A DNA stretch of 64,000 bases from Ruminococcus sp. OA3 (GCF_022440845.1 NZ_JAKNTO010000001.1:3782001-3846000), one strand, 5' to 3'. Positions 32,712-42,120 are shown, numbered from the stretch's first letter. Numbers and translations are program-made. The notes: generated from the letters alone by a model not told the origin.

Positions 32712-33386
32712 TTACCAGACAAACGGAATAAGGCGATATCTCACTCTGTTCGCATAATCTCTATATCCATCTAATCCTTTCACCAGCATGGAGTCCTCCA
32801 GATAAGTCCGGATTACAGTGATGACAGCTATCACAGCCGCTGTTATGGCCACAAACAACGACGGAAATATCAGCGAAACCGCAATACAAAAAATTAAAAT
32901 CGCCAGGTAGGTCGGATGGCGGATGATACGATAAACTCCGCTCTGGACAACCTTCTGATTTCGATCACGCTGTATTCTCGCTGTAGATTCCAAATAAGTA
33001 TTCATGACCATAGCCTGCAGGGTAATAACCGTCGCAGCGATATAGAATAATATGCCAATGCAGTATCTGACATCGATCGAAGATATTTTTTCGTACTCTA
33101 ATCCGGCAATCAAATAAATGATAAAATATGCCAGAAGCCAATACACGGTCAGGAGTATTTTATCCCAGACCGGAGAGTCCGTGCGGATCTTCCCTCTTTC
33201 TCTGATCGTTTCCGGATTGACTTTATACATGATACTTCCTGACAGAATGCCAATGATAAGATACAGGGAAAAATAAATACCGGTGCGCCTGTCACAGATC
33301 CACGACGAACCTGCAAAAAACAAAAGGATACCGATTATTCTCTGCAAAATCAATCGCAAAATATATACAGCAGCACCTCTGTCCAT
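32712..33386 (-). CDS. Isoprenylcysteine carboxyl methyltransferase (ICMT/PEMT)-like membrane protein
   Basis: A 224-residue protein with about six predicted membrane segments. The C-terminal SAM-binding region has the family pattern: VVQSGVYRIIRHPTYLAILI, a short segment, then EDSMLVKGLDGYRDYANRVR. Bacterial members of this fold methylate lipids or unknown membrane substrates; some are orphan. GGGAGG precedes the start. No functional partner seen nearby. Confidence 0.83.
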   Translation of the reverse strand: MDRGAAVYILRLILQRIIGILLFFAGSSWICDRRTGIYFSLYLIIGILSGSIMYKVNPETIRERGKIRTDSPVWDKILLTVYWLLAYFIIYLIAGLEYEKISSIDVRYCIGILFYIAATVITLQAMVMNTYLESTARIQRDRNQKVVQSGVYRIIRHPTYLAILIFCIAVSLIFPSLFVAITAAVIAVITVIRTYLEDSMLVKGLDGYRDYANRVRYRLIPFVW

Positions 33387-33543
33387 AAGATAACCTCCCT
33401 GCCATGTTAAAATCCTTTTTTATTAGTTTACTATATTTTGTTCAAACAATCTATGAAAACTGTAATATCATCCATCCTCACGTACACAGATATATAGAAT
33501 AAAGATTCTCCCTGGTGGAATACTGACATGGAGGTGAACACAC

Positions 33544-34191
33544 ATGTCTGAAAAGCAGGAAAACTTGTATAAGCTCTATTCAGCAATTGAATTCCATTTA
33601 ATGCAGGATGAGAGGCCATCCGCTTATCTTCAGAAAATTTATGATGATCCACTCTTTCGTCAGTATCCGTTTGATATGCTGCACCAGCTGAAAAATACTG
33701 TGCAGTCCCCCAAATACCATCCGGAGGGAAATGTTTGGAATCATATACTGCTTGTTGTAGATGAAGCCGCCAAGGTAAAAGCTCAGAGTAAAAACCCCAC
33801 GGCATTTATGTGGGCAGCTCTTCTCCATGATATCGGGAAAGCTGTAACAACTCAAAGCAAAAAAGGAAAGATCACGGCACATGATCATGATAAGGCAGGT
33901 GCAAAACTGGCGCGGGATTTTCTCTCACAGTTTGTGGAAGACCATACATTGATCGACGAGGTCTGCGGACTGGTGAGATACCATATGCAGATCTTGTTTG
34001 TTATCAGCGGTCTTAAATTCGCCGATATCGAGGGAATGAAGTGGCACACCAGTGTAAGGGAAGTGGCACTCCTCGGAATGTGTGATCGGTTGGGAAGGCT
34101 GGGCAGTAATCCCCGGAAAGAGAAAGACCATATCAATTTTTTCTTACAGGCCTGTGAATCCGCCTCACCTGATAAAAGATACGGGAGGTGA
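33544..34191 (+). CDS. HD-domain phosphohydrolase (HDIG type)
   Basis: A 215-residue protein with a metal-binding HD domain (about 55-190): NHILLVVDEAAKV, the HD pair in ALLHDIGKAVT, then HDHDKAGAKLARDFL. The fold hydrolyses phosphates of nucleotides or RNA; the C-terminal region resembles the tRNA nucleotidyltransferase-associated HD domain. GGAGGTG precedes the ATG. The stop codon lies within the ribosome binding site of the next small gene, so the two are cotranslated. Confidence 0.85.
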   Translation: MSEKQENLYKLYSAIEFHLMQDERPSAYLQKIYDDPLFRQYPFDMLHQLKNTVQSPKYHPEGNVWNHILLVVDEAAKVKAQSKNPTAFMWAALLHDIGKAVTTQSKKGKITAHDHDKAGAKLARDFLSQFVEDHTLIDEVCGLVRYHMQILFVISGLKFADIEGMKWHTSVREVALLGMCDRLGRLGSNPRKEKDHINFFLQACESASPDKRYGR

Positions 34192-34198
34192 AACAGCT

Positions 34199-34351
34199 AT
34201 GGCGAAAGCAGGAATGAGACGTCCGGATCCCAAAGAGCCTCATGGTACAGAGAGCAATCATAAGACACATATCCCCAAAAACGATGCCCCACCGGTCCCG
34301 GAGATCCAGGGCAAGGCAAAATCCGGCAATAAGAAGGCTAACCCAATGTAA
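34199..34351 (+). CDS. Small basic protein, 50 residues, function unknown
   Basis: Starts MAKAGMRRPDPKEPHGTES and ends rich in Lys, Pro and Gly; predicted disordered and basic. GGGAGGTG overlaps the stop of the HD gene and lies eight bases before the ATG, and a good terminator follows, so it is a real expressed frame. I believe similar short proteins occur in other Lachnospiraceae, but no function is known to me. Nucleic-acid binding would fit its charge (speculation). Confidence 0.7.
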   Translation: MAKAGMRRPDPKEPHGTESNHKTHIPKNDAPPVPEIQGKAKSGNKKANPM

Positions 34352-34361
34352 ATAAACACGC

Positions 34362-34406
34362 AAAAGGCATGGACTTCAATGATACCTCACTGTCCATGCC
34401 TTTTTC
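34362..34406 (+). terminator. Terminator after the small basic protein gene
   Basis: AAAAGGCATGGAC (34362-34374) pairs perfectly with GTCCATGCCTTTT (34392-34404), continuing into T and C. Confidence 0.88.
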
Positions 34407-34429
34407 ATTCCCCGACTGTAATAATCTGA

Positions 34430-35416
34430 TCATCTGATCCCATACTGCCGTTTTCCTCTGCCCATATTCACAGTCAACAATCTCAGATACTGTCTGACCC
34501 CTCCCAAATGTGGCTGCACCGCATAAGTCTTGTCTGTTACCCTTGCATTATTCAAATTAACATAAACAGTGACATGAATATTCAGCCTGTTTTTTATCTG
34601 CTCTTTGCAGTCACCGATGATCCGCTGCAGATCTCCATGCAGTATACCCGGACAGATGGACAGCACCATGATTCCCTCCTTCTCCTCAGGACCATAGTCA
34701 TGAAATTCAAATGATTCAAGTTTTACCGCATCCCCGTAACAGCTGAGAAGCTGTTTGATTTCTTCCGTCTCCTCTTTGTCAAGTCCCTCTCCCAAAAGCA
34801 GGCTTACATTCTTCATAAACGATTTGACGCCATCTGCGGCTATCATGACGGCAATGACCATTCCGGCAATTCCATCGATCGGCAATGCAGTAAAATGCTG
34901 TAAGATCGGGGATACAGCAACCAGGATAATCCCCTTTAAATCTGCCAGTTCATTTTTCTGATATGCATCCAGTGCCGGTGATTTTAATTCTCTGTTCTGT
35001 TTTTTTATATAATACACCAGCACAAGCTTTACGCCGGCCCCAATAACCGCCGCCAGCAGGATTGGCAGCAGTGCTCCAACCGGCTCCGGATGAACCAGTC
35101 TTTTGACGGATTCTTTTGCTAAGATCACAGCTGCGAATAATATCATTTCAGAGATCAGCAATCCGATGATATACTCTATCCGGCCATGTCCATTGGGATG
35201 TCTGCTGTCTTTTCCTCTTCCGGAAATCTTAAATCCCAGGAGCAGGAGCAAGGAACTGCAGGCATCAATGAGATTGTCTACCCCCTCAGATATGACAGAA
35301 ATACTGTTACCTGCCGTACCGATGATAAAGTATCCGATAAACAGGCACATATTACCGACTGCCATGAATATACTCGTCTTTCTTCCCTGATCCTGTCTGC
35401 TTTTCTCACCTGTCAT
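34430..35416 (-). CDS. Cation diffusion facilitator (CDF) transporter
   Basis: About 328 residues: six predicted membrane segments and a cytoplasmic C-terminal domain. Site motifs are SEGVDNLIDACSS in the second segment, HPNGHGRIEY after it, and DAYQKNELADLKG in the fifth-segment region, where the usual His-x-x-x-Asp metal pair is altered. It may export divalent metals such as Mn, Fe or Zn; the altered second half-site makes specificity uncertain. Start ATG 35416 has GGGGGTG upstream and overlaps the end of the marR gene by 11 bases, so both are one operon. Confidence 0.85.
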   Translation of the reverse strand: MTGEKSRQDQGRKTSIFMAVGNMCLFIGYFIIGTAGNSISVISEGVDNLIDACSSLLLLLGFKISGRGKDSRHPNGHGRIEYIIGLLISEMILFAAVILAKESVKRLVHPEPVGALLPILLAAVIGAGVKLVLVYYIKKQNRELKSPALDAYQKNELADLKGIILVAVSPILQHFTALPIDGIAGMVIAVMIAADGVKSFMKNVSLLLGEGLDKEETEEIKQLLSCYGDAVKLESFEFHDYGPEEKEGIMVLSICPGILHGDLQRIIGDCKEQIKNRLNIHVTVYVNLNNARVTDKTYAVQPHLGGVRQYLRLLTVNMGRGKRQYGIR

Positions 35417-35978
35417 AAAAATCACCCCCGTCAGGATCTGAACCGTGAAAATGTTTCAATCCAAATTCCGCTCTCTCATCGGCTGAATATTGTGAGTTTC
35501 TGTGAGCCGCAGTCCGGTGCCGTCCCATATGTCTTCTGTCCGCGGCATCGTCATTCTGCCATGCCTGAATCAGGCGTTCGAGGTAAATAATCAGATTCTT
35601 CTGCTCTTCATCGGTCAGGCATTGGAATAAATCTTCCGTGTCATCGTTGTCAACCACCATCTCATCAGATTCAGCTTTCCCCTTTTCTGTCAGCCTGATG
35701 AGCATAACTCTTCCATCCTCCGGGGAAGGCGTCCGTGTAATGTACCCGCAATTCTCAAGCTTTTTCAAAAGTTCACCCAGTGCCTGCTTACTCATATCCA
35801 ACAGGTAGGTTAATTCTTTCTGAGTAATTTCCGGTTTTAACTTCAATATAGATAATACCCGTCCCTGTCCCCTGTGCGGATTCATAAAGGTTCTCTGTCT
35901 CCCGATTGCCATATGCCTGTGTAATAGTCCCTCAAGCCTCATCAGCAGATTCAAAAGTCTTTTATTCTGTTCGTTCAT
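35406..35978 (-). CDS. MarR-family regulator of the CDF operon
   Basis: A 190-residue MarR protein. The winged helix reads ITQKELTYLLDMSKQALGEL and TRTPSPEDGRVMLIRLTEKG. The tail beyond residue 140 is His-, Arg- and Asp-rich (DDAADRRHMGRHRTAAHRNS), a composition that could bind metal. It is the first gene before the CDF transporter. A perfect 38-bp palindrome spans its promoter, indicating autorepression. Confidence 0.9.
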   Translation of the reverse strand: MNEQNKRLLNLLMRLEGLLHRHMAIGRQRTFMNPHRGQGRVLSILKLKPEITQKELTYLLDMSKQALGELLKKLENCGYITRTPSPEDGRVMLIRLTEKGKAESDEMVVDNDDTEDLFQCLTDEEQKNLIIYLERLIQAWQNDDAADRRHMGRHRTAAHRNSQYSADERAEFGLKHFHGSDPDGGDFYDR

Positions 35979-36028
35979 GTTTATGCTCCTCCAATCTTCA
36001 GCCGCTAAAAGTAATGTACCTGACTATA

Positions 36029-36068
36029 ATAATACAAGTACTTGACAAATTTGTCAAGTACTTGTATT
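36029..36068 (-). promoter_or_regulatory. marR promoter inside a perfect 38-bp palindrome
   Basis: 36031-36049 (AATACAAGTACTTGACAAA) is the exact reverse complement of 36050-36068. On the minus strand the promoter TTGACA (36057-36052), 17-bp spacer, TATTAT (36034-36029) uses bases of both arms. Repressor binding would cover the whole promoter. Confidence 0.88.
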
Positions 36069-36165
36069 AAATAACGAGCATATTATTTTTTTGGTGATGG
36101 AAGGCTGAGGCTGTGGTTGCGCCAGCCGGCCTGGAGCATTCCTTTTTCCCTCTGCAGTTCTCTAC

Positions 36166-37128
36166 TCACAGCGCTCCTACAATCCTGTGTGGTATATAGG
36201 CCTCTTCAAGATATTCTATTTCCTGCTGTGACAGCTTCCTATCAACACTGCAGGCCGCATCATCAAAATATTCTGCCTTAGTTGCCCCGATGATCGGCGC
36301 CGTGGCTCCTTTCGCAAACTGCCATGCCAGCGCGATCTGTGTCATCGTGACTCCTCTATTTACAGCAATTTCAGATACCCGTTTCACAATCTCCATATCA
36401 CTTTCCTGAGTCTTATCATATTTGCCTTTTGCAGTCACATCCGTCCTGCTCCTCATGGTATCCGCGGACCACGTGGATCGGGACAGCCTTCCGGCAGCCA
36501 GCGGACTGTACGGTGTTCTTGCAACATTCTGCTCATCACAGACCGGAATCAGCTCACGCTCATCCTCACGGTAAAGAAGATTGTAATGATTCTGCATGGA
36601 GACAAATTTTGTCCAGCCGTTCTTTTCTGCAGTATGCTGCATGTTCATAAACTGATACCCATACATGGCAGAGGCGCCAATGGCACGCACCTTTCCCGAT
36701 CGTACAACCTGATCGAGAGCTTCCATTGTCTCCTCGATCGGTGTGTCATAGTCGAAACGATGGATGATCAACAGGTCAATATAGTCTGTTCCCAGGCGTT
36801 TCAGCGAGCCTTCCACCTCCCTGGGGATTGCCTCCCCCGAAAGTTTTCCATCATTAAAATAAACTTTTGTAGCAAGAACCACTTTATCTCTGGCCGCGTT
36901 ATTTTTAATAGCCCTGCCAAGATATTCTTCACTTGTTCCCGCCGAATAGCAGTTGGCAGTATCAAAAAAATTGATCCCAAGTGTCAGTGCATGCCTGACA
37001 ATCTTCTCACTTTCCTGCGGATTCAATGTCCATGCGTGCATTTTGCTGGCAGGATCTCCAAAACTCATACATCCAACGCACAGACGCGATACCTCAATAT
37101 CAGAATTTCCCAGTTTCGTGTATTCCAT
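36166..37128 (-). CDS. Aldo/keto reductase (YajO-like)
   Basis: About 320 residues, a (beta/alpha)8 NADPH-dependent reductase. The catalytic tetrad is visible: Asp and Tyr in FFDTANCYSAG, Lys in VVLATKVYF, His in LLIIHRFDYD. Cofactor-site segments GASAMYGY and IIGATKAEYFDDA are also present. The frame continues upstream to 37284, but AAAGGA precedes ATG 37128 and the core starts directly there. It is the last gene of the LysR-divergent set. Natural carbonyl substrate unknown. The 100 bases between this stop and the marR palindrome show no clear feature. Confidence 0.9.
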   Translation of the reverse strand: MEYTKLGNSDIEVSRLCVGCMSFGDPASKMHAWTLNPQESEKIVRHALTLGINFFDTANCYSAGTSEEYLGRAIKNNAARDKVVLATKVYFNDGKLSGEAIPREVEGSLKRLGTDYIDLLIIHRFDYDTPIEETMEALDQVVRSGKVRAIGASAMYGYQFMNMQHTAEKNGWTKFVSMQNHYNLLYREDERELIPVCDEQNVARTPYSPLAAGRLSRSTWSADTMRSRTDVTAKGKYDKTQESDMEIVKRVSEIAVNRGVTMTQIALAWQFAKGATAPIIGATKAEYFDDAACSVDRKLSQQEIEYLEEAYIPHRIVGAL

Positions 37129-37162
37129 ATAAAAACCGTCCTTTCCCCGGTGCGAATATAAA

Positions 37163-37480
37163 TTAACCCCACACCTCTTTCGCCATATGAAACGCCGCCC
37201 ATGCCTTCGGCCATCCCGCATAGAATGCGGCATGGGTAAGAATCTCCGCGATCTCCTCCCGGGTAACACCGTGGTTCCTGGCATTTGTCAGATGGAACTT
37301 CAGCGAACTGTCTAAAATACCGCTCGCCATAAAAGCCGTGACTGTGACAATGCAACGGTCTCTCGCAGACAGTTTATCCTCTCTCGACCACACCTGCCCG
37401 AACAGCACATCGTCATTTAACTCCGCAAATTCGGGTGCAAACTCACCAAGCTGGTCTCTCCCTGCAGTTACTTTCTCCAT
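37163..37480 (-). CDS. Carboxymuconolactone decarboxylase (CMD)-family protein
   Basis: A 105-residue all-helical CMD-fold protein with LSARDRCIVTVTAFMASGIL and THAAFYAGWPKAWAAF. The CxxC redox pair of AhpD-type members is absent, so it is the decarboxylase-like branch with unknown activity. AGGAGG precedes the start. It sits between the cupin and AKR genes in the same operon. Confidence 0.88.
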   Translation of the reverse strand: MEKVTAGRDQLGEFAPEFAELNDDVLFGQVWSREDKLSARDRCIVTVTAFMASGILDSSLKFHLTNARNHGVTREEIAEILTHAAFYAGWPKAWAAFHMAKEVWG

Positions 37481-37508
37481 TTCATCTAACCTCCTGTTTG
37501 AAATTTTT

Positions 37509-37919
37509 CTATCTCAATTTTCTGTATTCATCATCACTGACAGGCTCACACCATTCATTCCTGCAATTCTCACCAGGCACCTCTATGGCCAGGTGCTGGA
37601 ACCAGGCGTTCGGCGCCGCTCCATGCCAATGCTTTACGCCTGTTCGTATATGAACAACATCGCCGGGATGCAGCTCCCTGGCCACTTCTCCCCACTCCTG
37701 ATAATATCCTCTGCCCGCTGTCACCAGCAAAATCTGTCCGCCGTTCCTGTCGGCATGGTGAATATGCCAGTTGTTACGGCAGCCGGGTTCAAAGGTCACA
37801 TTTCCGACAGCCACCTGTTCTGCCGACAGCATGTTCAGGTAACTCTGACCAACAAAATACTGTGCATAAGCGTCATTTGTTTCCCCCATGGGAAATACGC
37901 TCATTTCCTGCTGCTTCAT
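37509..37919 (-). CDS. Cupin-domain protein
   Basis: A 136-residue single-domain cupin. The metal-binding motif is GCRNNWHIHHADRNGGQILL followed by PGDVVHIRTGVKHWHGA. Often encoded beside CMD and AKR genes; activity unknown. AGGAGG lies before the ATG at 37919; the longer frame has no site and overlaps the flavodoxin gene. Confidence 0.88.
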   Translation of the reverse strand: MKQQEMSVFPMGETNDAYAQYFVGQSYLNMLSAEQVAVGNVTFEPGCRNNWHIHHADRNGGQILLVTAGRGYYQEWGEVARELHPGDVVHIRTGVKHWHGAAPNAWFQHLAIEVPGENCRNEWCEPVSDDEYRKLR

Positions 37920-37935
37920 TCTATTTTCCTCCTGT

Positions 37936-38436
37936 TCATAACCAGTCTCTGATATCTTTCTCCGAGTGTTGTACGTTGCCTCCACGGATTGCCAGCCCTG
38001 TCTCTACTTTCGCTGTGGGACACAGCTTTTTGATATCTTTCACACTGCTGCCCATACCGCTTCCCTCATGGGTGCAGAAAGGCCTGATTATTTTTCCGGT
38101 AAAGTCATAACGTTCCAGAAAAGTAAACACCGCCATCGGCATGGTCCCCCAGTAATTCGGGAAACCAAGATAGATCACATCATATGGTTCCATACGTTCC
38201 GGATATGCTACAAGTTCCGGCCGTGCGTCCCGTCTCTGGTCTGCCTGTGCCTGGGAGATGCACTCGTTATAACTCTTTGCATATGCCAGTTTCGGTTCTA
38301 TTTTAAATAAATCCGCACCGGTCAGCTTTTGAATGATACCAGCCGCAACCTCCGTGTTTCCTACCCTGAGGTTCCTTATCTCCCCATTCACATAATTTTC
38401 ATCTCCCCTTGAGAAAAACGCAATCAATTCCGTCAT
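37936..38436 (-). CDS. Flavodoxin-like protein
   Basis: A 166-residue flavodoxin-fold protein. The FMN-phosphate loop is partly replaced (FFSRGDENYVNGEIRN), a known variation of the Flavodoxin_4 group. The conserved YDVIYLGFPNYWGTMP segment and HEGSGMGSS loop are present. First gene of the four-gene operon, with AAAGGAGG before the start. It likely carries electrons or reduces quinone-type compounds together with the AKR. Confidence 0.88.
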   Translation of the reverse strand: MTELIAFFSRGDENYVNGEIRNLRVGNTEVAAGIIQKLTGADLFKIEPKLAYAKSYNECISQAQADQRRDARPELVAYPERMEPYDVIYLGFPNYWGTMPMAVFTFLERYDFTGKIIRPFCTHEGSGMGSSVKDIKKLCPTAKVETGLAIRGGNVQHSEKDIRDWL

Positions 38437-38546
38437 AGTTCTTACCTCCTTTTTTTATCTGTATTGTACTTCCTGTCTCCTTGATATGGAATCTCCGATA
38501 TGTTATGATTGTATAAACTTCAGGTTCATACAATGGAGGGCACTTT

Positions 38547-39434
38547 ATGTATAACCATATGCTGGATACGCTTATTGCAGTCGCTGACTGCGGAAGCTTT
38601 ACAAAGGCAGCTGAGCGCCTGTATATTTCACCCACCGCCGTTATGAAACAAATGAACGCTCTGGAAAATCATCTGGATATGAAACTGCTGGAACGAACAC
38701 CAGCCGGCGTCCACCTGACAGACGCCGGCACCCTCATCTATCGGGACGCCAAATTCATGATTGAGTATTCCCGAAAATCCATCGCGGATGCCAGGGCTAC
38801 CCTGCATGCGCGGGACACTACTTTTTGCGTGGGCACCTCGCTTTTGAATCCGGCAAAGCCTTTTATGGATCTGTGGTATCGTGTGAATCGGGATTTTCCG
38901 GAATACAAACTGCACCTTGTAAACTTTGAGGATGATCATGAGGGAATTCTTACCGAGATTGAACAGCTGGGGAAGAAATTTGACTTTCTCATCGGCGTAT
39001 GTGATTCCAGAGAATGGCTGCGCCGCTGCAATTTCCTCGCGCTCGGCAGATATAAAAAAATGATCGCCGTGTCCCGGGAGCATCCCCTCGCCGGCAAAAA
39101 AAGAATTATATTGAACGATTTGTACGGGGAAACACTGATGATGGTGGCGCGCGGCGATTCCGGTGTCAATGATTTTCTCCGCAATGACCTGGAAAAGCAT
39201 CATCCCCAAATCCATATCGAAGATACCCCTCAATTTTATGATCTGTCCGTCTTTAACCGCTGTGCAGAGACGGGGAATGTCCTGCTCACCATTGAATGCT
39301 GGCAGGACGTTCACCCCGGCCTTGTTTCCATCCCTGTCGATTGGGACTACAGCATTCCCTATGGCCTGCTGTACAGTCTTGATGCACCGGAGGATGTGCA
39401 TCGGTTTGCTGAGGCGGTGGAACGGATGATTTAG
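38547..39434 (+). CDS. LysR-family regulator
   Basis: A 295-residue LysR protein: N-terminal winged helix (about 1-60, FTKAAERLYISPTAVMKQMN) and an effector domain (about 90-290). GGAGGG precedes the ATG. It diverges from the flavodoxin-cupin-CMD-AKR operon, its most likely target. The 110-base shared region probably holds a LysR binding site, but I could not define one with confidence. Confidence 0.9.
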   Translation: MYNHMLDTLIAVADCGSFTKAAERLYISPTAVMKQMNALENHLDMKLLERTPAGVHLTDAGTLIYRDAKFMIEYSRKSIADARATLHARDTTFCVGTSLLNPAKPFMDLWYRVNRDFPEYKLHLVNFEDDHEGILTEIEQLGKKFDFLIGVCDSREWLRRCNFLALGRYKKMIAVSREHPLAGKKRIILNDLYGETLMMVARGDSGVNDFLRNDLEKHHPQIHIEDTPQFYDLSVFNRCAETGNVLLTIECWQDVHPGLVSIPVDWDYSIPYGLLYSLDAPEDVHRFAEAVERMI

Positions 39435-39520
39435 ATAACGTTTCAGCCAGTCCTTTCTAAAATGTCAAATGTTATGGGAATCGTTGTGTCCGCATAGTTG
39501 ACTGTTATTACAAAAACACA

Positions 39521-39559
39521 GGAGAGGCAGCATGCATCACTGCACACTGCCTCTCCTTT
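39521..39559 (+). terminator. Terminator after the LysR gene
   Basis: GGAGAGGCAG (39521-39530) pairs perfectly with CTGCCTCTCC (39547-39556), followed by TTTATC. Confidence 0.82.
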
Positions 39560-39641
39560 ATCTATGCTCCAAATCTTTTACAATCCTGTGAATCTCCACG
39601 TACAGCAAGCACCTACGTATAATATTCTATTATAATCGCAG

Positions 39642-40577
39642 CTAATCAAATAATCCCAGATATTCTCCATACCCTTCCTCTTCCATCTGCTCTTCTGGTA
39701 TAAAACGCAAGGAAGCGCTGTTGATACAATACCGAAGGCCGCCTCTGTCAGTGGGACCGTCGTCAAACACATGTCCCAGATGCGAATCACTTCCGATGCT
39801 GCGAACTTCCGTTCTATACATTCCAAGGCTGGTATCGTCCAATTCTTTCACCGCGGTCCGGTCTATAGGTTTTGAAAAGCTTGGCCATCCACATCCCGAC
39901 GCAAACTTATCATTTGAAACAAATAACGGCTCCCCGGAGATGATATCCACATATATTCCATCCCTGTATTCATCGTTATATTCGTTGTCAAAGGGAGGTT
40001 CCGTTGCATTTTCGCGGGTCACCCGGTACTGCAGGTCCGTCAGGCGTCGTCTCAGGCTTTCCTCCGCTTCTATGTCTACGGGTCTTTTCGCCTGATTGAA
40101 AGCACCTGCAGGAATATGACAGTAACCGCCGGGATTCCTGTCCAGATAATTCTGGTGATACTCTTCCGCAGGATAATAACTTTCAAGGGGTATTGCCTCC
40201 ACCACAATCGGGCTGTCATACTGCCCCTGCAGCTCATCGAGCGCCGGAAGAATTTCTTTTTTATCACTTGATTCTGTATAGTAAATGCCGGTTCGGTACT
40301 GCTCACCGATATCGTTTCCCTGTCTGTTGCGTGATGTCGGGTCGATAATCTCAAAAAATCTTCTGAGCAGCTGTCTTAAGCTAATTTTCCCTGAATCATA
40401 GATTACTTTGACAGTCTCTGCATGGCCTGTATGCTCCCGGCATACCTGCTCATACGTTGGATTGTCTGTTTTGCCGTTCGCATAGCCGACCTCCGTTGAA
40501 ACAACACCTGGAATTAGTGATACATATTTTTCCACACCCCAGAAACAGCCTCCGGCAAGGTAGATTGATTGATTCAT
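39642..40577 (-). CDS. msrAB: Bifunctional methionine sulfoxide reductase MsrA-MsrB
   Basis: A 311-residue fusion. MsrA (about 1-155) has the catalytic [14 protein letters not shown] motif; MsrB (about 175-300) has [13 protein letters not shown] and the catalytic Cys in [13 protein letters not shown]. MsrA reduces S- and MsrB R-methionine sulfoxide. The usual MsrB zinc Cys pairs are not obvious. Cytoplasmic, no signal peptide. AGAGGTG precedes the ATG. The 178-base gap to rlmD holds only the rlmD terminator as a recognised signal. Confidence 0.94.
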   Translation of the reverse strand: MNQSIYLAGGCFWGVEKYVSLIPGVVSTEVGYANGKTDNPTYEQVCREHTGHAETVKVIYDSGKISLRQLLRRFFEIIDPTSRNRQGNDIGEQYRTGIYYTESSDKKEILPALDELQGQYDSPIVVEAIPLESYYPAEEYHQNYLDRNPGGYCHIPAGAFNQAKRPVDIEAEESLRRRLTDLQYRVTRENATEPPFDNEYNDEYRDGIYVDIISGEPLFVSNDKFASGCGWPSFSKPIDRTAVKELDDTSLGMYRTEVRSIGSDSHLGHVFDDGPTDRGGLRYCINSASLRFIPEEQMEEEGYGEYLGLFD

Positions 40578-40729
40578 TTTGATATCACCTCTTGAAATTA
40601 GTATTTTGTAATAGCGTTGCCAATTTCATTGGAAGATATTGTGTATTGAGGCAATTAGTTTATTTTTGTATGTGATCGATTTCCACTTTACAAATCATTT
40701 TATTAAAATCATTTCGTGTTTACCTCGGC

Positions 40730-40763
40730 AAAAAAGCCTCCAAACGCATGAATAATCAGGCTT
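40730..40763 (-). terminator. Terminator overlapping the rlmD stop
   Basis: On the minus strand AAGCCT (40763-40758) pairs with AGGCTT (40739-40734), followed by TTTTTT-rich sequence. The upstream arm contains part of the TGA stop. Short stem, moderate call. Confidence 0.55.
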
Positions 40764-42120
40764 TCTTTACGAGAAGACTGACGGTTTCAACATGCACCGT
40801 CTGACAAAACTGATCAACTCCCCTGACCCGTACCAGCTCATACCCATTCCCGCAGAGATACTTCAAGTCCCGCGCCAGCGTCGCAGAATCACAGCTCACA
40901 TACACGATCCGCTCCGGCTGCATCTGCACCATCGTCTCGAGCAGCTTCTCATCACAGCCCTTGCGCGGCGGATCGACGACGATCACATCGGCTTTGATCT
41001 GTTCGTCCCGATATTTCTGAGGCAGCACTTCCTCCGCCTTTCCGACGAAAAACTCAGCGTTTTCAATGCCATTTAGCGCGGCGTTTTGTTTCGCATCCTC
41101 GATAGCCTGCGGAATGATCTCAACACCGCATACACGGCCGGCATTTCTGGCCAGGAACAGAGAGATCGTGCCGATACCGCAGTAGAGATCCCACACTGTC
41201 TCATTTCCCGTCAGACCTGCATACTCCAGCGCAAGCTCATACAGTTTCCTGGTCTGAACAGGATTGACCTGATAAAAGGAAAGCGGTGATATCCGATACT
41301 GGATGTCACCGATGCTGTCCGTGATGTACGTCTTTCCCCAGAGAAGTCTGATATCCTCGCCCATGATGACATTCGTCTTCGTCCGGTTGATGGAAATTGT
41401 AATACTTGCCATGCCCGGGATTGTCCTCAGTCGCTCCACCAGTTTTTCACCCGATGGCAGGGATTTTGCATTGACCACCAGGCAGACCATGACTTCCCCG
41501 CTGGAAAATCCGCTGCGTATTAACACGTGGCGCACGATTCCGGTACCTGTCTCCTCATCGTACGGCTCCACGCCGCATTCCTCCATATAAGAGATCACGC
41601 GGTTCAGAATGTCTTCATTTACCGGCAGGCCCAGGTAACATCTTCGATTGTCGATGATGCGGTGCGTCCGGCCCGCATAAAAACCGGTGATAATCCGCCC
41701 GTCTCTGTCTTTTCCAACCGGAAACTGTGCCTTATTCCGATAGTAAAACGGCTGGTCCATGCCGATGATGGGCTCCATCGGAGGGTTCTCGAAACCTCCG
41801 ATTCGTTTTAAATGGTTGCGGATGGTGTTCTCCTTATATTCCAGCTGCCTGGGATACTCGAGTGTCTGAATCTGGCAGCCGCCGCACGGACCTGCGTGCG
41901 GGCATAAGGGTTCCACGCGGTGCGGGGAAGACTTCAGGATGTCCTTCACCCGCCCGTATCCGTAACTTTTCCCAGCTTTCGTCACAATCGCTGAGATCTC
42001 ATCTCCGATCACAGCATCCTTGATAAAGAGGGGATATCCGCCGATTTTTCCGATCCCTTCACCGTTATGTCCCATGTCTTCGATTGTTATCTGCACAATG
42101 TCATTCTTTTTCAAATTCAT
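40756..42120 (-). CDS. rlmD: 23S rRNA uracil-C5 methyltransferase, RlmD/TrmA family
   Basis: About 454 residues: N-terminal TRAM domain (about 5-60), a 4Fe-4S Cys set (CPHAGPCGGCQIQ), and a SAM methyltransferase domain with SFYQVNPVQT, DLYCGIGTISLFLA, VVDPPRKGCDEK and the catalytic Cys in VYVSCDSATLARDL. It forms 5-methyluridine in rRNA; Firmicute homologues may modify U747 as well as U1939. The frame extends to 42216, but GGAGTG precedes ATG 42120 and the TRAM domain starts there. It starts 17 bases after the yhaM stop, so likely one operon. Confidence 0.92.
   Translation of the reverse strand: MNLKKNDIVQITIEDMGHNGEGIGKIGGYPLFIKDAVIGDEISAIVTKAGKSYGYGRVKDILKSSPHRVEPLCPHAGPCGGCQIQTLEYPRQLEYKENTIRNHLKRIGGFENPPMEPIIGMDQPFYYRNKAQFPVGKDRDGRIITGFYAGRTHRIIDNRRCYLGLPVNEDILNRVISYMEECGVEPYDEETGTGIVRHVLIRSGFSSGEVMVCLVVNAKSLPSGEKLVERLRTIPGMASITISINRTKTNVIMGEDIRLLWGKTYITDSIGDIQYRISPLSFYQVNPVQTRKLYELALEYAGLTGNETVWDLYCGIGTISLFLARNAGRVCGVEIIPQAIEDAKQNAALNGIENAEFFVGKAEEVLPQKYRDEQIKADVIVVDPPRKGCDEKLLETMVQMQPERIVYVSCDSATLARDLKYLCGNGYELVRVRGVDQFCQTVHVETVSLLVKKA

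Noticed and set aside
38628-39401. A 257-codon minus-strand frame opposite the LysR gene
   Set aside because: Antisense shadow; the plus strand encodes a complete LysR protein with a good ribosome binding site.
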